Positions 35,080-43,903 are shown, numbered from the stretch's first letter. The stretch is 64,000 nt of DNA from an uncultured Tropicimonas sp. (GCA_947497945.1 CANMIP010000031.1:1-64000), one strand, 5' to 3'. Notes: a model not told the origin generated them from the sequence alone. Numbers and translations: made by a program.

Positions 35080-35164
35080 GCATCCGATCTGGGTCGACAA
35101 ACCCGGCGAATCTTGCACCCATTGCCCTTGGCGTCCTATCACCGTGGCGAAAAGGGAGTATCCA

Positions 35165-35857
35165 GTGATCGGTGCCTTCAAATCCACCAACCAGCGCGCC
35201 CGGGTCGTCGCCGAAGGGATCGCAACGGCAATCCACGAACACCGCCTTGCCCCGGGCATGAAACTCATCGAGGACGAGGTTGGCGAGATCTATGGTGTCA
35301 GCCGCACCATCGTGCGCAGCGCGCTGCAATCGCTCTCCCATGAGAAACTGGTGGAAATCGAGCCCAATCGCGGCGCCTTTGTCGCTCGCCCCAGCGTGCG
35401 CGACGCGCGCGAGGTCTTCGAGGCCCGCGCGCTGCTGGAGCCGCGCACCGCCCATTCCGCGGCAACCCGCACGACGCCGGCCGATATCGAGCTGCTGAAG
35501 CGGCATATCGAAGAAGAGCATGCGGCGCTTGATGCCGAGGAGGTCGGGCGGGCGCTACGTCTCTCCGGCAATTTCCACATCGAGATCGCCCGGATCGCCA
35601 ACCAGGCGACGATTGCCGCCTTTATCGGCCAGCTTGTCGCGCGCTCCTCGCTCATCATCGCGCTCTACTGGCGGCGGCGCAACGCGCTCTGCGAGAGCCA
35701 CGCCCATCACGCCCTTCTCGACGCGCTGGCCCGCAATGAGGCCGACCGGGCGGAAGAGCTGATGACAAGCCATCTCGTCGATCTCGTCTCGCTGCTCGAC
35801 CTGACCGAGCCGCCGGTGGAGCCGACCTCGCTCAAGGAGGCATTGGGCGCCGAATGA
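35165..35857 (+). CDS. GntR-family regulator, FadR subfamily (FCD domain)
   Basis: A regulator of about 230 residues. The winged HTH at residues 10-75 includes IHEHRLAPGMKLIEDEVGEI and VSRTIVRSALQSLSHEKLVE. The FCD domain at about 90-215 has FEARALLEPRTAH, FHIEIARIANQ and HHALLDALARNEADRAEELM, whose His residues normally bind a metal and the effector. The GTG at 35165 is preferred, with AGGGAG just upstream; an ATG at 35078 would overlap the operator. The stop overlaps the GNAT gene by four bases. The likely effector is the imported amino-acid derivative. Confidence 0.85.
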   Translation: MIGAFKSTNQRARVVAEGIATAIHEHRLAPGMKLIEDEVGEIYGVSRTIVRSALQSLSHEKLVEIEPNRGAFVARPSVRDAREVFEARALLEPRTAHSAATRTTPADIELLKRHIEEEHAALDAEEVGRALRLSGNFHIEIARIANQATIAAFIGQLVARSSLIIALYWRRRNALCESHAHHALLDALARNEADRAEELMTSHLVDLVSLLDLTEPPVEPTSLKEALGAE

Positions 35858-36681
35858 TCCTGCGCAAGATGACATTGGCCGAGCTGACCACTGTGCTCGA
35901 CTGGGCCGCGAGTGAAGGCTGGAACCCGGGTCTTGACGACGCGGCCGCCTTCCTTGCCGCCGACCCCGACGGGTTCTTTGTTGCCGAGCTGGACGGCGCC
36001 CTGGCCGCGGCCATCTCGGTGGTCAACCATTCCGACAGTTTTGCCTTTCTCGGCCTCTATATCTGCCACCCGGACTATCGCGGGCGCGGCATCGGCATGG
36101 CGCTCTGGACCCATGCGCTGGCCCATGCCGGCGACCGGACAGTCGGGCTCGACGGCGTGCCCGCGCAGCAGGAGAATTACCGGCGCTCGGGATTCGTTTA
36201 CGCCTCGGAGACGGCGCGGTTCGAAGGCGTGCTCTCCCCTGCCCCGTCCGCCTCGCTGCGCCCAGCGGAAGCGGCCGACCTGAGCGGGATGATTGCGCGA
36301 TGCGCCGCCGCCAATGGCTACGGAATGGAGCCCTTTCTCGACAGCTGGCTGCGGCCGGCCGGCACCCGACAGACGCTTGTCTTCGAAGGTGAGGCCGGTG
36401 GCCCTGGTTTCGCCACCTGGCGGCGCTGCCAACGTGGCGTCAAGATCGGCCCGTTGGTGGCTGACAGCCTGGAGACCGCGCGCGCGCTGCTGCATGGGAT
36501 CGCCGCCGAGGTGCCCGGCGAACAGCTTGTTGTCGATGTCCCGCGCGAGATGACCGAACTTGCCGCCCATTGCCGCGCCGAGGGGATGGACTGCGTCTTC
36601 TCAACGGCCCGGATGTATCGCGGAGCCGCGCCGATCGCAGGGAGCGGCATTCACACGATCGCCACGCTCGAACTGGGCTGA
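35854..36681 (+). CDS. GNAT-family N-acetyltransferase (two-domain)
   Basis: A 275-residue cytoplasmic acyltransferase. The N-terminal GNAT half has the acetyl-CoA loop HPDYRGRGIGMALWTHAL at about residues 70-87 and ENYRRSGFVYASE. The C-terminal half (FATWRRCQRGVKIGPLVADS) resembles the second GNAT-like domain of YitH-type proteins. It is translationally coupled to the GntR gene by ATGA. Acetylation of an amine liberated from the imported compound is a reasonable guess, but the substrate is unknown. Confidence 0.8.
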   Translation: MILRKMTLAELTTVLDWAASEGWNPGLDDAAAFLAADPDGFFVAELDGALAAAISVVNHSDSFAFLGLYICHPDYRGRGIGMALWTHALAHAGDRTVGLDGVPAQQENYRRSGFVYASETARFEGVLSPAPSASLRPAEAADLSGMIARCAAANGYGMEPFLDSWLRPAGTRQTLVFEGEAGGPGFATWRRCQRGVKIGPLVADSLETARALLHGIAAEVPGEQLVVDVPREMTELAAHCRAEGMDCVFSTARMYRGAAPIAGSGIHTIATLELG

Positions 36682-36740
36682 CGATCGACACCGAGCCGGG
36701 CAGAGCCCTTGCAACCGACCGGATCTCCGGCCGGTTCATC

Positions 36741-36836
36741 TTGCGTCAACAATGACCTTCAAATCATTGAAAAAATTCAGCAAACACATCCTGCGCAATT
36801 TTCATCCGGCAACCTGACCAACTGCGTCAATTTTCA
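36741..36836. promoter_or_regulatory. Upstream region of the TRAP operon with repeated CTGCG(T)CAATTTTCA
   Basis: Two near-identical blocks, CTGCGCAATTTTCA at 36791-36804 and CTGCGTCAATTTTCA at 36822-36836, differ by one inserted base. A related TTGCGTCAA lies at 36741-36749. They occupy an AT-rich stretch 100-200 bases before the TRAP small-permease gene, where a regulator would bind. No palindrome like that of the GntR gene is seen. Confidence 0.4.
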
Positions 36837-36937
36837 GCGATGCCGCGCAACCGGCCCTGGGCCGGCGCGGCTGCGCTTGCCGCGACGCCTCTCTCTGCCA
36901 CCCTGAGACCAGTTGCAAGTCTCGGAGGACGCCACGA

Positions 36938-37468
36938 ATGGGCGACATGGCGAAACAGGCACGCGCGTTGAGCCTGCGCCTCAACAAGCTGGTCGAGGTG
37001 ACCTGCGTGGTCCTGCTGGTGCTGCTGGTGCTCGATGTCTGGCTGGGTGTACTGGTGCGCTATGTCATTCCGCTGCCGCTGACTTTCACCGAGGAGCTGG
37101 CGCGCTACCTGATGATCTGGATGGCGCTGCTCGCGGTCTCGTCGGGCATCGCCTATCGCGAGCATATCGGCGTGGAATTCGTCTTCTCCCGCCTGCCCGC
37201 CCGCACGCGCCGAACGCTTGCTGTTGCGTTCGACCTGATCGCCTTCACCTTCTTCTTCCTGCTCTTCTGGCACGGGCTGACTTTCGTCGAGAAAGGTTTC
37301 TCCCGGATCACGATGATCTACGGCATCCCCAAGGGCTACCCCTTCATCGGCGTGCCGCTTGCCGCCGCACTGGCCTGCGTCCAGCTCGCGTTGGTGGGCA
37401 TCCATGACATCTTCGACGATCGCCCGCCCGACAGCACGGGCGAAGCCCTGGCCGGGGGAGCGGAATAA
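36938..37468 (+). CDS. TRAP transporter small permease (DctQ-like)
   Basis: A 176-residue membrane protein with four helices: VVLLVLLVLDVWLGVLVRY, LARYLMIWMALLAVSSGIAY, LIAFTFFFLLFWHGLTF and the last near LAAALACVQLALVGI. The sequence TFTEELARYLMIWMAL is the DctQ hallmark. GGAGGAC precedes the ATG. Its stop shares one base with the start of the large permease gene (TAATG). It serves the tripartite high-affinity uptake system with the next two genes. Confidence 0.9.
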   Translation: MGDMAKQARALSLRLNKLVEVTCVVLLVLLVLDVWLGVLVRYVIPLPLTFTEELARYLMIWMALLAVSSGIAYREHIGVEFVFSRLPARTRRTLAVAFDLIAFTFFFLLFWHGLTFVEKGFSRITMIYGIPKGYPFIGVPLAAALACVQLALVGIHDIFDDRPPDSTGEALAGGAE

Positions 37469-38751
37469 TGGGTCTCTGGCTGGTCCCCCTCGCCTTTTTC
37501 GGCTTCCTCGCCTTCGGCATGCCGGTGGGCTTCGCCATCGGTGTCGCGGGCATGATCGGCATCTTCGACATGGGGCCGAAATTCATGACAATGGCGCCGG
37601 ACCGGCTTTTCGCCGGGTTGGACCTCTTCCCCTTCCTCGCCATGCCCTTCTTCATCCTCGCCGGCGAGATCATGAACCGTTCCGGCATCACGCAAGGTCT
37701 GGTCAAGCTCGCGGACGCGCTGGTCGGCTGGATGCGGGGCGGCATGGCACATTCCAACATGGTCGCCTCGGTGATGTTCGCCGGGCTGACCGGCTCGGCC
37801 ACCGCCGACGCCGCCGCTTTCGGCAACACGCTGGTGCCGGCGATGCAGAAGGCCGGCTATTCGCGCCCCTATGCCTGCGCGGTCACCGCCGCCGGTTCCA
37901 TCATCGGCCCGACCATCCCACCCTCGACGCTGGCCATCATCTACGGCTCGATCATGGGCGTCTCCATCGCCGGGCTCTTTGCCGCCGGGATTCTGCCGGG
38001 GCTTTTGATCTGCGCCATCTGCATGGGGGTGATCGCCCTTACGGCCCGGCGCAAGGGCCTGCCCAAGGGCGAAGGCCGGCCGAGCTTCCGCGGCGTGCTT
38101 TCGGCCCTGCGCGAAGGCTTCCTCGCCGCCCTGTTGCCGGTCTTCATCCTCGGCTCGATCCTTGGCGGCTTCGCCACCCCGACCGAGGCCGCCGCCATTG
38201 CCGTCGCCTATGCGCTCTTCGTCGGTGGGGTGATCTACCGGGCGCTCTCCTGGTCCGACCTCTACCAGATCGCCGTGCGCACGACGCGCATCACTGGCGT
38301 GATCTTCCTCATCATCGCCTCCGCCTCGATCCTTGGCTGGTGGATGACCTTCAACCGCATCCCGCAGGCCGTGGCCGAAGGCATGCTCTCGCTCTCCTCC
38401 AACCCGAAAGTGATCATCGGCCTGATCCTGATCCTGCTGCTGCTGATCGGGCTGGTGATGGATATCAACGCCACGCTGATAATCCTCGCCCCGGTGCTCG
38501 CGCCGCTGACAGTCAAGATCGGCATGGATCCGGTCCATGCCGGGATCATGATCATCCTCGCGCTCAATATCTCGCTGATGACACCACCGGTGGGCGCCTG
38601 CCTCTTCGTGCTGGCCTCGGTCACCGGCGAAAAGGTCGAGGCGATTACGAAAGAGCTCTGGCCCTTCATCCTGGCCGAGGTGGCGATCCTGATCGTCGTC
38701 GCCTTCTGGTCCGACCTGACCCTCTTTGTCCCGAGGCTCTTTGGCCTCTGA
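37468..38751 (+). CDS. TRAP transporter large permease (DctM-like)
   Basis: A 427-residue membrane protein with about twelve helices. Characteristic DctM segments are FAFGMPVGFAIGVAGMIG, MPFFILAGEIMNRSGITQ, FAGLTGSATADAAAFG, the PTIPPSTLAIIYG motif, and ALNISLMTPPVGACLFV near the C-terminus. It uses the sodium gradient to drive import of a small acid. It overlaps the small permease gene and is followed 42 bp later by the binding protein. Confidence 0.92.
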   Translation: MGLWLVPLAFFGFLAFGMPVGFAIGVAGMIGIFDMGPKFMTMAPDRLFAGLDLFPFLAMPFFILAGEIMNRSGITQGLVKLADALVGWMRGGMAHSNMVASVMFAGLTGSATADAAAFGNTLVPAMQKAGYSRPYACAVTAAGSIIGPTIPPSTLAIIYGSIMGVSIAGLFAAGILPGLLICAICMGVIALTARRKGLPKGEGRPSFRGVLSALREGFLAALLPVFILGSILGGFATPTEAAAIAVAYALFVGGVIYRALSWSDLYQIAVRTTRITGVIFLIIASASILGWWMTFNRIPQAVAEGMLSLSSNPKVIIGLILILLLLIGLVMDINATLIILAPVLAPLTVKIGMDPVHAGIMIILALNISLMTPPVGACLFVLASVTGEKVEAITKELWPFILAEVAILIVVAFWSDLTLFVPRLFGL

Positions 38752-38793
38752 TCCCGTCCCAATCTGACCCCTCCCAACAGGAAAGGAAACGAA

Positions 38794-39831
38794 ATGAGTT
38801 TCATGAAAACAGCCGCACTCGGCCTCGCGGCCGCGTTGACCGCCTCGACGGCCTTCGCCGCCGATGTCACGATCCGGCTCGCGCATCTCAACCCCGAGGA
38901 TCCGTTCCAGAGCCATTCCGGCACCATGGCCGCGGTGTTCAAATCGCTGGTGGAGAGCAATTCCAACGGCGCCATCGAGGTGCAGCTCTTCCCGAACGGA
39001 CAGCTCGGCAAGGACAATGAAGTGATCGAACAGGTCCGCGGCGGGCTGGTCGAAAGCACCATCTCCTCCTCCGGCGGCATGGCGCAGCATTACCCGCTTG
39101 TCGGCGTGTTCGACATCCCCTTCGCCTTCCCCAATATCGGCGTCGCCTCCCAGGTGATGACCAAGGAGAGTTCCTTCGGCGAGAAATTCGTCGGCGATCT
39201 CGAAGCCAAGACCGGCCTGAAGGTGCTCGGCCTGATCGATTCCGGCGGCTTCTTCGCCTTCACCAACTCGAAAAAGCCCATCGCCTCGGTCGAGGATATG
39301 GACGGGCTGCGTATCCGCACCATGACGCTGCCGACGCATGAGGCGATCATCTCCTCGCTCGGCGGCCAGCCGACGCCGCTGCCCTGGGCCGAGGTCTATA
39401 CCGCGCTGCAGACCGGCGTTGCCGATGGCCAGATGAACCCGGTGCCGATCATCGCCTTTGCCAAGTTCGACGAGGTACAGAAATACCTCTCGATCACCAA
39501 CCACGTGATCACGCCCTATATCTGGACGATGAACCCGGAGTTCTACGAGGGCCTCTCCGACGAGCACAAGACGCTGGTCAACTGGGCCGCCGAGGTCGCC
39601 ACCGAGTCCGGCCGCGCCATGAGCCGGGTGATCGAGGCCTCCGAGAAGGGCCTGCCGCTGCTGGCCGAGAAGATGGAAGTCAACGTGGTGCCGCCCGCCG
39701 AGCAGGCCAAGTTCGCCGAGGCCGCCCAGCCCGCCGTGCGTGCGCTGATCGAGGAGCAATATGGCGCCGAGGGGATCGAGATGCTTGACGCCCTGCTGGC
39801 CAGCATCGAAGAAGAAAAAGCCGCTTACTGA
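38794..39831 (+). CDS. TRAP transporter substrate-binding protein (DctP-like)
   Basis: A 345-residue periplasmic protein. The signal peptide ends at AFA near residue 22, followed by DVTIRLAHLNPEDPFQSHSG. IEVQLFPNGQLGKDNEVIEQ, GLRIRTMTLPTHEAIISSLG and the WAEVYTALQTGVADGQMNP segment hold the conserved Arg and ligand-binding residues of the DctP family. AAAGGAA lies before the ATG. The ligand cannot be told from sequence; co-localised enzymes suggest an N-carbamoyl or diamino acid. A hairpin follows the stop. Confidence 0.9.
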   Translation: MSFMKTAALGLAAALTASTAFAADVTIRLAHLNPEDPFQSHSGTMAAVFKSLVESNSNGAIEVQLFPNGQLGKDNEVIEQVRGGLVESTISSSGGMAQHYPLVGVFDIPFAFPNIGVASQVMTKESSFGEKFVGDLEAKTGLKVLGLIDSGGFFAFTNSKKPIASVEDMDGLRIRTMTLPTHEAIISSLGGQPTPLPWAEVYTALQTGVADGQMNPVPIIAFAKFDEVQKYLSITNHVITPYIWTMNPEFYEGLSDEHKTLVNWAAEVATESGRAMSRVIEASEKGLPLLAEKMEVNVVPPAEQAKFAEAAQPAVRALIEEQYGAEGIEMLDALLASIEEEKAAY

Positions 39832-39843
39832 GACTGGCGCAGC

Positions 39844-39873
39844 CCCGGACGGTCGCTGGCCGTCCGGGCCTTT
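39844..39873 (+). terminator. Hairpin between the TRAP and enzyme genes (attenuating terminator)
   Basis: A perfect 9-bp stem CCCGGACGG/CCGTCCGGG (39844-39852 and 39860-39868) is followed by CCTTTC. The T-tract is short, so it may reduce rather than abolish read-through into the ammonia-lyase gene. Confidence 0.65.
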
Positions 39874-39885
39874 CATGGACAGCGA

Positions 39886-41106
39886 ATGACCCCAGACATT
39901 TCCCGCGCCGAGGGTTCGGCGGACGACTTCACCCTCACGATAAACGCCGCCGCCGACCGCGCCGCCCCCTGGACCGCGCGCCAGGACGAGATCCTGAGCG
40001 ATACCGCTTTCGACACGGCGCGCGCCACGATCGCCTCCTGGCCCGGCTATGGCGAGACGCCCCTGCACGCCCTGCCCGCCCGCGCCGCCGATCTCGGCAT
40101 CGCGGCGCTGCATTACAAGGATGAGGCCGGGCGCTTCGGGCTGGGCAGCTTCAAGGCGCTTGGCGGCGCCTATGCCGTGATCCGGCTGCTGCAGAAACAG
40201 GTCGAGACGGCGCTCGGGTATCCCGTGCCGATGGCGGAGATCGTCAGCGGCGCGCATGAGGAGATCACCTCGCAGCTCACCGTCTGCTGCGCCACCGATG
40301 GCAATCACGGTCGCTCCGTCGCCTGGGGCGCGCAGAGCTTCGGCTGCAAATGCGTGATCTTCATCCACGCCACCGTCTCCGAGGGCCGCAAATCCGCCAT
40401 CGAGGCCTATGGCGCAGAAGTTCGGCGCACCGCCGGCAATTATGACGATTCTGTCCGCGAGGCGCAGGAAACCTCCGCCCGCGAAGGCTGGTTCGTGGTT
40501 TCGGACACTTCCTATCCCGGCTACCTGGAGGTGCCCAAGGACGTGATGCAGGGCTACGAGCTTATGGCGGCGGAGGCCTTCGACGCGCTGGCCGAACCGC
40601 CCACCCATATCTTCCTGCAGACCGGCGTCGGCGGCATGGCCGCAGCCGTCACAGCACAGGCCAAGCGCCGCTGGGGCGCGGAACGGCCCATGATTGTGCT
40701 GGCGGACCCCGATCTCTCGGCCTGCTGGCTCGAGAGCTACCGCGCTGGCAAACCGGCAATCATCGAGGGCGATCTCGACACGCTGATGGCCGGGCTGGCC
40801 TGCGGCGAGGTCTCGGCGCTGGCCTGGGAGATCCTGGAGACCCATGCCGATGGCGCCATGGCGCTGCCGGACAGCTCGGCCATCCGCGAAATGCGAAACC
40901 TCGCCGCCCCCCCGGCGGGAGACCCGTCCATCGTTGCCGGTGAAAGCGCGGTCGCAGGTTTGTCCGGTCTCATCAACGCGCTGAAACATGGCAATGCCGC
41001 CAATGCGCTTGGACTCGATGAGGACACCCGCGCGCTGGTCTTTGGCACCGAAGGCGCCACCGACCCCGCGCTCTATCGCGAGATAATCCAAGGGAGCGCC
41101 GCATGA
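39886..41106 (+). CDS. dpaL: Diaminopropionate ammonia-lyase (PLP-dependent)
   Basis: A 406-residue fold-type II PLP enzyme. The Schiff-base lysine is Lys90 in LGSFKALGGAYA, TDGNHGRSVAWGAQ recognises PLP or the substrate, and TGVGGMAAAV is the phosphate-binding glycine loop. AALHYKDEAGRFGLGSFK and the overall order match diaminopropionate ammonia-lyase (YgeX/DpaL), which splits 2,3-diaminopropionate to pyruvate and two ammonia. It ends with an ATGA overlap into the carbamoylase gene, so the two act together. Confidence 0.85.
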   Translation: MTPDISRAEGSADDFTLTINAAADRAAPWTARQDEILSDTAFDTARATIASWPGYGETPLHALPARAADLGIAALHYKDEAGRFGLGSFKALGGAYAVIRLLQKQVETALGYPVPMAEIVSGAHEEITSQLTVCCATDGNHGRSVAWGAQSFGCKCVIFIHATVSEGRKSAIEAYGAEVRRTAGNYDDSVREAQETSAREGWFVVSDTSYPGYLEVPKDVMQGYELMAAEAFDALAEPPTHIFLQTGVGGMAAAVTAQAKRRWGAERPMIVLADPDLSACWLESYRAGKPAIIEGDLDTLMAGLACGEVSALAWEILETHADGAMALPDSSAIREMRNLAAPPAGDPSIVAGESAVAGLSGLINALKHGNAANALGLDEDTRALVFGTEGATDPALYREIIQGSAA

Positions 41107-42005
41107 GCCGCAGCTTCATCGCCGCCGCCGCACAGATGGGGCCGATCTGGCGCGACGAGCCGCGCAGCTCCGCCGTCGCCCGGATGATGGAGATGATGCG
41201 CGAGGCCCATGCGCGGGGCGCCGAGCTGGTGGTGTTTCCGGAGCTGGCGCTGACCACATTCTTCCCACGCTGGCTGCTTGAAGGCGACGAACTGGAGCGC
41301 TGGTTCGAGACCGAGATGCCCTCAGCCGAGACCCGCCCGCTTTTCGAGCTGTCCGCCGAGCTCGGGATCGGCTTCCATCTCGGCTATGCCGAACGCACGC
41401 CGGAGGGACGCCATTTCAATACCGCGATCACGGTTGACCGCGCGGGCACGATCATCGGCACATATCGCAAGATCCACCTTCCCGGCCACCGGGAGCATGA
41501 GGACTGGCGCCCGTTCCAGCATCTCGAGAAGCGTTATTTCGAGAAGGGCGACCTGGGATTTCCGGTGTTCGACGGGTTCGGCGGCAAGCTCGGCATGTGC
41601 ATCTGCAATGACCGGCGCTGGCCAGAGACCTGGCGGATGCTCGGCCTTGGCGGCGCGGAACTGGTCCTGCTGGGATACAATACCCCCCTGCAGTACCCGC
41701 CAGCGCCTGAGCATGATCACTTGCAGTATTTCCACAACGAGCTGTCGGTCCAGGCCGGCTGCTATCAGAACGGGCTCTGGGCCATCGCGGTGGCCAAGGC
41801 CGGTCGGGAAGAGGGGTGTGACCTGATCGGCGGCAGCATGATCGTCGCGCCGACCGGCGAGATTCTCGCCCGGGCTGCGGGGGTGGAAGACGAGGTGATC
41901 ACCGCGCGGATCGATCTTGAGCGCTGTTCGGAAATCCGCAGGAACGTGTTCAACTTCAGCCAGCACAGGCAGCCAGAGGAATACGGGCTGCTCGTCACGC
42001 GCTGA
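41103..42005 (+). CDS. N-carbamoyl-D-amino-acid hydrolase
   Basis: A 300-residue carbon-nitrogen hydrolase with the triad Glu47 (VFPELALTTFFPRW), Lys123 (TYRKIHLPGHREHEDW) and Cys168 (GMCICNDRRWPE). The ICNDRRWPE block and FFPRW are hallmarks of D-carbamoylases, which release the D-amino acid, carbon dioxide and ammonia. Length equals the Agrobacterium enzyme (about 304). It is coupled to the ammonia-lyase gene by a four-base overlap. Together they suggest use of N-carbamoylated or hydantoin-derived diamino acids. Confidence 0.9.
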   Translation: MSRSFIAAAAQMGPIWRDEPRSSAVARMMEMMREAHARGAELVVFPELALTTFFPRWLLEGDELERWFETEMPSAETRPLFELSAELGIGFHLGYAERTPEGRHFNTAITVDRAGTIIGTYRKIHLPGHREHEDWRPFQHLEKRYFEKGDLGFPVFDGFGGKLGMCICNDRRWPETWRMLGLGGAELVLLGYNTPLQYPPAPEHDHLQYFHNELSVQAGCYQNGLWAIAVAKAGREEGCDLIGGSMIVAPTGEILARAAGVEDEVITARIDLERCSEIRRNVFNFSQHRQPEEYGLLVTR

Positions 42006-42129
42006 ACGGCGACGGTCCGGCCCTGTTCCTTCGAGCTGCGGGAGAGATCCGCGCCTTGCGCGCGACCGAACACGCCGGCCCCGCCCGACGCCTCGCGGGC
42101 GCAGGCGCGCTCCGCGGTCGAGAGCGAGA

Positions 42130-42522
42130 TCAGGCGGCGGTCTCGTGTTTCTTCATGATCGGGCAGTCGTGGTTCACATGGCCCTGTACGGGACAGCTCG
42201 TCAGCGCCTCGAGGGGGCCGACCTCATCCCGGCAACTCCGCAGCGCCTCTTGAACAGTTTGATATTTCTCGGTCTGCGAGCGGCGCAGGCTCGCGGCGCA
42301 GGCCGAACAGAGAAGCGCGCCGACCTCCCCCTCGAAGGAGCCGTTGCGCGGATAGCTGTTCAGCGTTTCCGGGTCCGCCTGGTGCAGGCCCTCGGGCACA
42401 CCGTCCGAGAAGGCGAGATCGAAGATCGTCTCGAGCGCCTTTGCGGTGTGCTCGAACCCCTTTGCCCTGGCCAATGTCCTGACCTGGTGAACCGTGATCT
42501 GTTCCAGAGTGAGCTGTGGCAT
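42130..42522 (-). CDS. Hypothetical protein with a conserved-looking cysteine cluster
   Basis: A 130-residue soluble protein without signal or membrane helix. Cysteines cluster in the second half: LLCSACAASL, RSCRDEVG, and TSCPVQGHVNHDCPIMKK at the C-terminus, with two His between Cys. This could bind zinc or an iron-sulfur cluster. The N-terminal half is helical (VRTLARAKGFEHTAKALETI). I do not recognise a family. It stands alone, with an AT-rich repeat-containing region upstream. Confidence 0.6.
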   Translation of the reverse strand: MPQLTLEQITVHQVRTLARAKGFEHTAKALETIFDLAFSDGVPEGLHQADPETLNSYPRNGSFEGEVGALLCSACAASLRRSQTEKYQTVQEALRSCRDEVGPLEALTSCPVQGHVNHDCPIMKKHETAA

Positions 42523-42540
42523 TTCTACGCCCCGAGTGAC

Positions 42541-42581
42541 TTCACGGAAGGGTTAATTCACGAAGTTTAATTATCCGTGAA
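42541..42581. promoter_or_regulatory. Inverted and direct repeats TTCACGGA upstream of the Cys-cluster gene
   Basis: TTCACGGA at 42541-42548 faces TCCGTGAA at 42574-42581, and a third related TTCACGAA lies between them (42558-42565). This AT-rich block starts 19 bases upstream of the minus-strand start, where a repressor or activator could bind. The factor is unknown. Confidence 0.4.
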
Positions 42582-42767
42582 CAATCTCACCAATCGGGAT
42601 GATCCGCGCCTGCAGGGCCAAAGTATTTTTCGGGATCCGGCCCGCCGGTCGCCGCGTCCGGATTGCCTGCACTGCAAGCCATTCCCACTCCGGCCCTGGC
42701 GCATTCAGGCTTTCTTCAGACGGTCGGACTATGATTGCGCCCACTGATATCAGGAAAGATATGCGCA

Positions 42768-43196
42768 ATGTTGACAAACCGTGAGTTGATTCAGGCCTTC
42801 TATGATCGAATCTGGGTCGCCGGCGCCCTGGATGAGGCGCAGGAGTTCTTCGATTTCGAGGCCGAGGCAAGCGGATTGATGCCCGACCTGGCGATCGGCG
42901 CAGCGGAGTTTCACGAGTTTGTCGAGGCCCTGCTGAGCCAGCTCAAGGTCCGGCGTGTCACATTGGAAAAGACCGTCGAACAGGGCGAATGGATTACGGT
43001 GATGGCAAGCTTCGAGGCGATCGTTCTGGCGACCGGCCAACCGATCTCCGGCGGCGGTATGCTGATGACACGCATCGTCGATGGCAAGATCCGGGAAGCC
43101 TATAACTGCATGGATTTTATGGGTTTCTTCGAGAAACTCGGCCTGCTGCCGGAACACTCCCTGGAGCTTTGCATGACCGGACAGCGCCTGGGTTGA
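42768..43196 (+). CDS. SnoaL/NTF2-like protein
   Basis: A 142-residue soluble protein. MLTNRELIQAFYDRIWVAGAL opens a cone-shaped NTF2-like fold, and SGGGMLMTRIVDGKIREAYN, then CMDFMGFFEKLGLL, closes it in SnoaL-like style. AGGAAAG lies nine bases before the ATG at 42768. Such proteins are often ligand-binding or act as ester cyclases or isomerases, but many have no known role. No partner enzyme lies next to it. The gene is divergent from the Cys-cluster protein. Confidence 0.7.
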   Translation: MLTNRELIQAFYDRIWVAGALDEAQEFFDFEAEASGLMPDLAIGAAEFHEFVEALLSQLKVRRVTLEKTVEQGEWITVMASFEAIVLATGQPISGGGMLMTRIVDGKIREAYNCMDFMGFFEKLGLLPEHSLELCMTGQRLG

Positions 43197-43229
43197 AGGC
43201 CATGCACTGCCGGTATTCCGCCTCGACGC

Positions 43230-43745
43230 TTACATGCGCCAATCCCAGGTAACGTCGTTCTCGCCGAGCCTGCTGTTCTTGCCGGCCCGTTCGAGCGCGG
43301 CTGAGATCGGAACGTCGACCCGTTTGGGCAGGATAAAGGGAACACGCCCCGACGCGAGACCGAGCGGATCGCCCGGGCGAATCTCATCCGTGGTGTCGAG
43401 ATAGGGCACGGCCGCCTGGCACTCCCAGGAGCCGCCCTACTCCCGGGTGACCGGGTAGTAGGACCGCGTGGGGTATTGGCAGATCGCCGTATCGCTGCCG
43501 CTTTGCCTGGTCGTCCAGCGGCTCGGAACACCGCGGCAATTGTAGGGATGCCACTGCGAGGCGCGCCCGTTTCGGACCAGAAACTCGATCTGCGTTCCGT
43601 ACGGGTCGTCATGCCCTTTCACCATCTTGCCCGCGAGGAAGTGTTGCAGACGCTCCGGTGTTGCCGCGGCCTGCTCAAGTTCGGCCGCCTCGCGGCTGTC
43701 AGGCGGTGTCGCGTCGAGGATGCCCTGTTTGTGTCCGGCTTCCGT
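43230..43745 (-). pseudogene. Probable secreted protein, disrupted by in-frame stop codons
   Basis: One minus-strand frame reads TEAGHKQGILDATPPDSREA, then PERLQHFLAGKMVKGHDDPY, GTQIEFLVRNGRASQWHPYN, CQYPTRSYYPVTRE, then a TAG at 43439-43437. It continues GGSWECQAAVPYLDTTDEI, LPKRVDVPISAALERAGKNS and ends ENDVTWDWRM with TAA. The sequence on both sides of the TAG looks like one protein. Just upstream, the same frame has a hydrophobic LVSASFLFLVS ended by TGA (43748-43746), like a signal peptide cut off. Both stops could derive from TGG. Cysteines near its centre fit an exported protein. I do not recognise the family. Confidence 0.6.
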
Positions 43746-43865
43746 TCAGCTGACAAGAAAAAGGAAACTCGCCGAGACGAGGGTTGGATGACCTGCCCTG
43801 AACTTGATCGTTCCGGCGAAGGTAGCGCGTGGCCGCATTGAACCCGCATTTTCCTCGCCTTGAAG

Positions 43866-43903
43866 GCGCCAATTCGCCGCCGCCCGAGCCTTGCAATTGG
43901 CGC
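43866..43903. repeat. Inverted repeat upstream of sspB
   Basis: GCGCCAATT (43866-43874) pairs with AATTGGCGC (43895-43903) across a 20-base loop. It lies about 90 bases before the sspB start, between that gene and the degraded secreted-protein gene. It could be an operator or part of a leader structure. Confidence 0.4.

Noticed and set aside
37336-41091. 1251-residue minus-strand frame
   Set aside because: Antisense to the TRAP genes and diaminopropionate ammonia-lyase. Its composition is the reverse image of GC-rich codons, and the sense genes have clear motifs.
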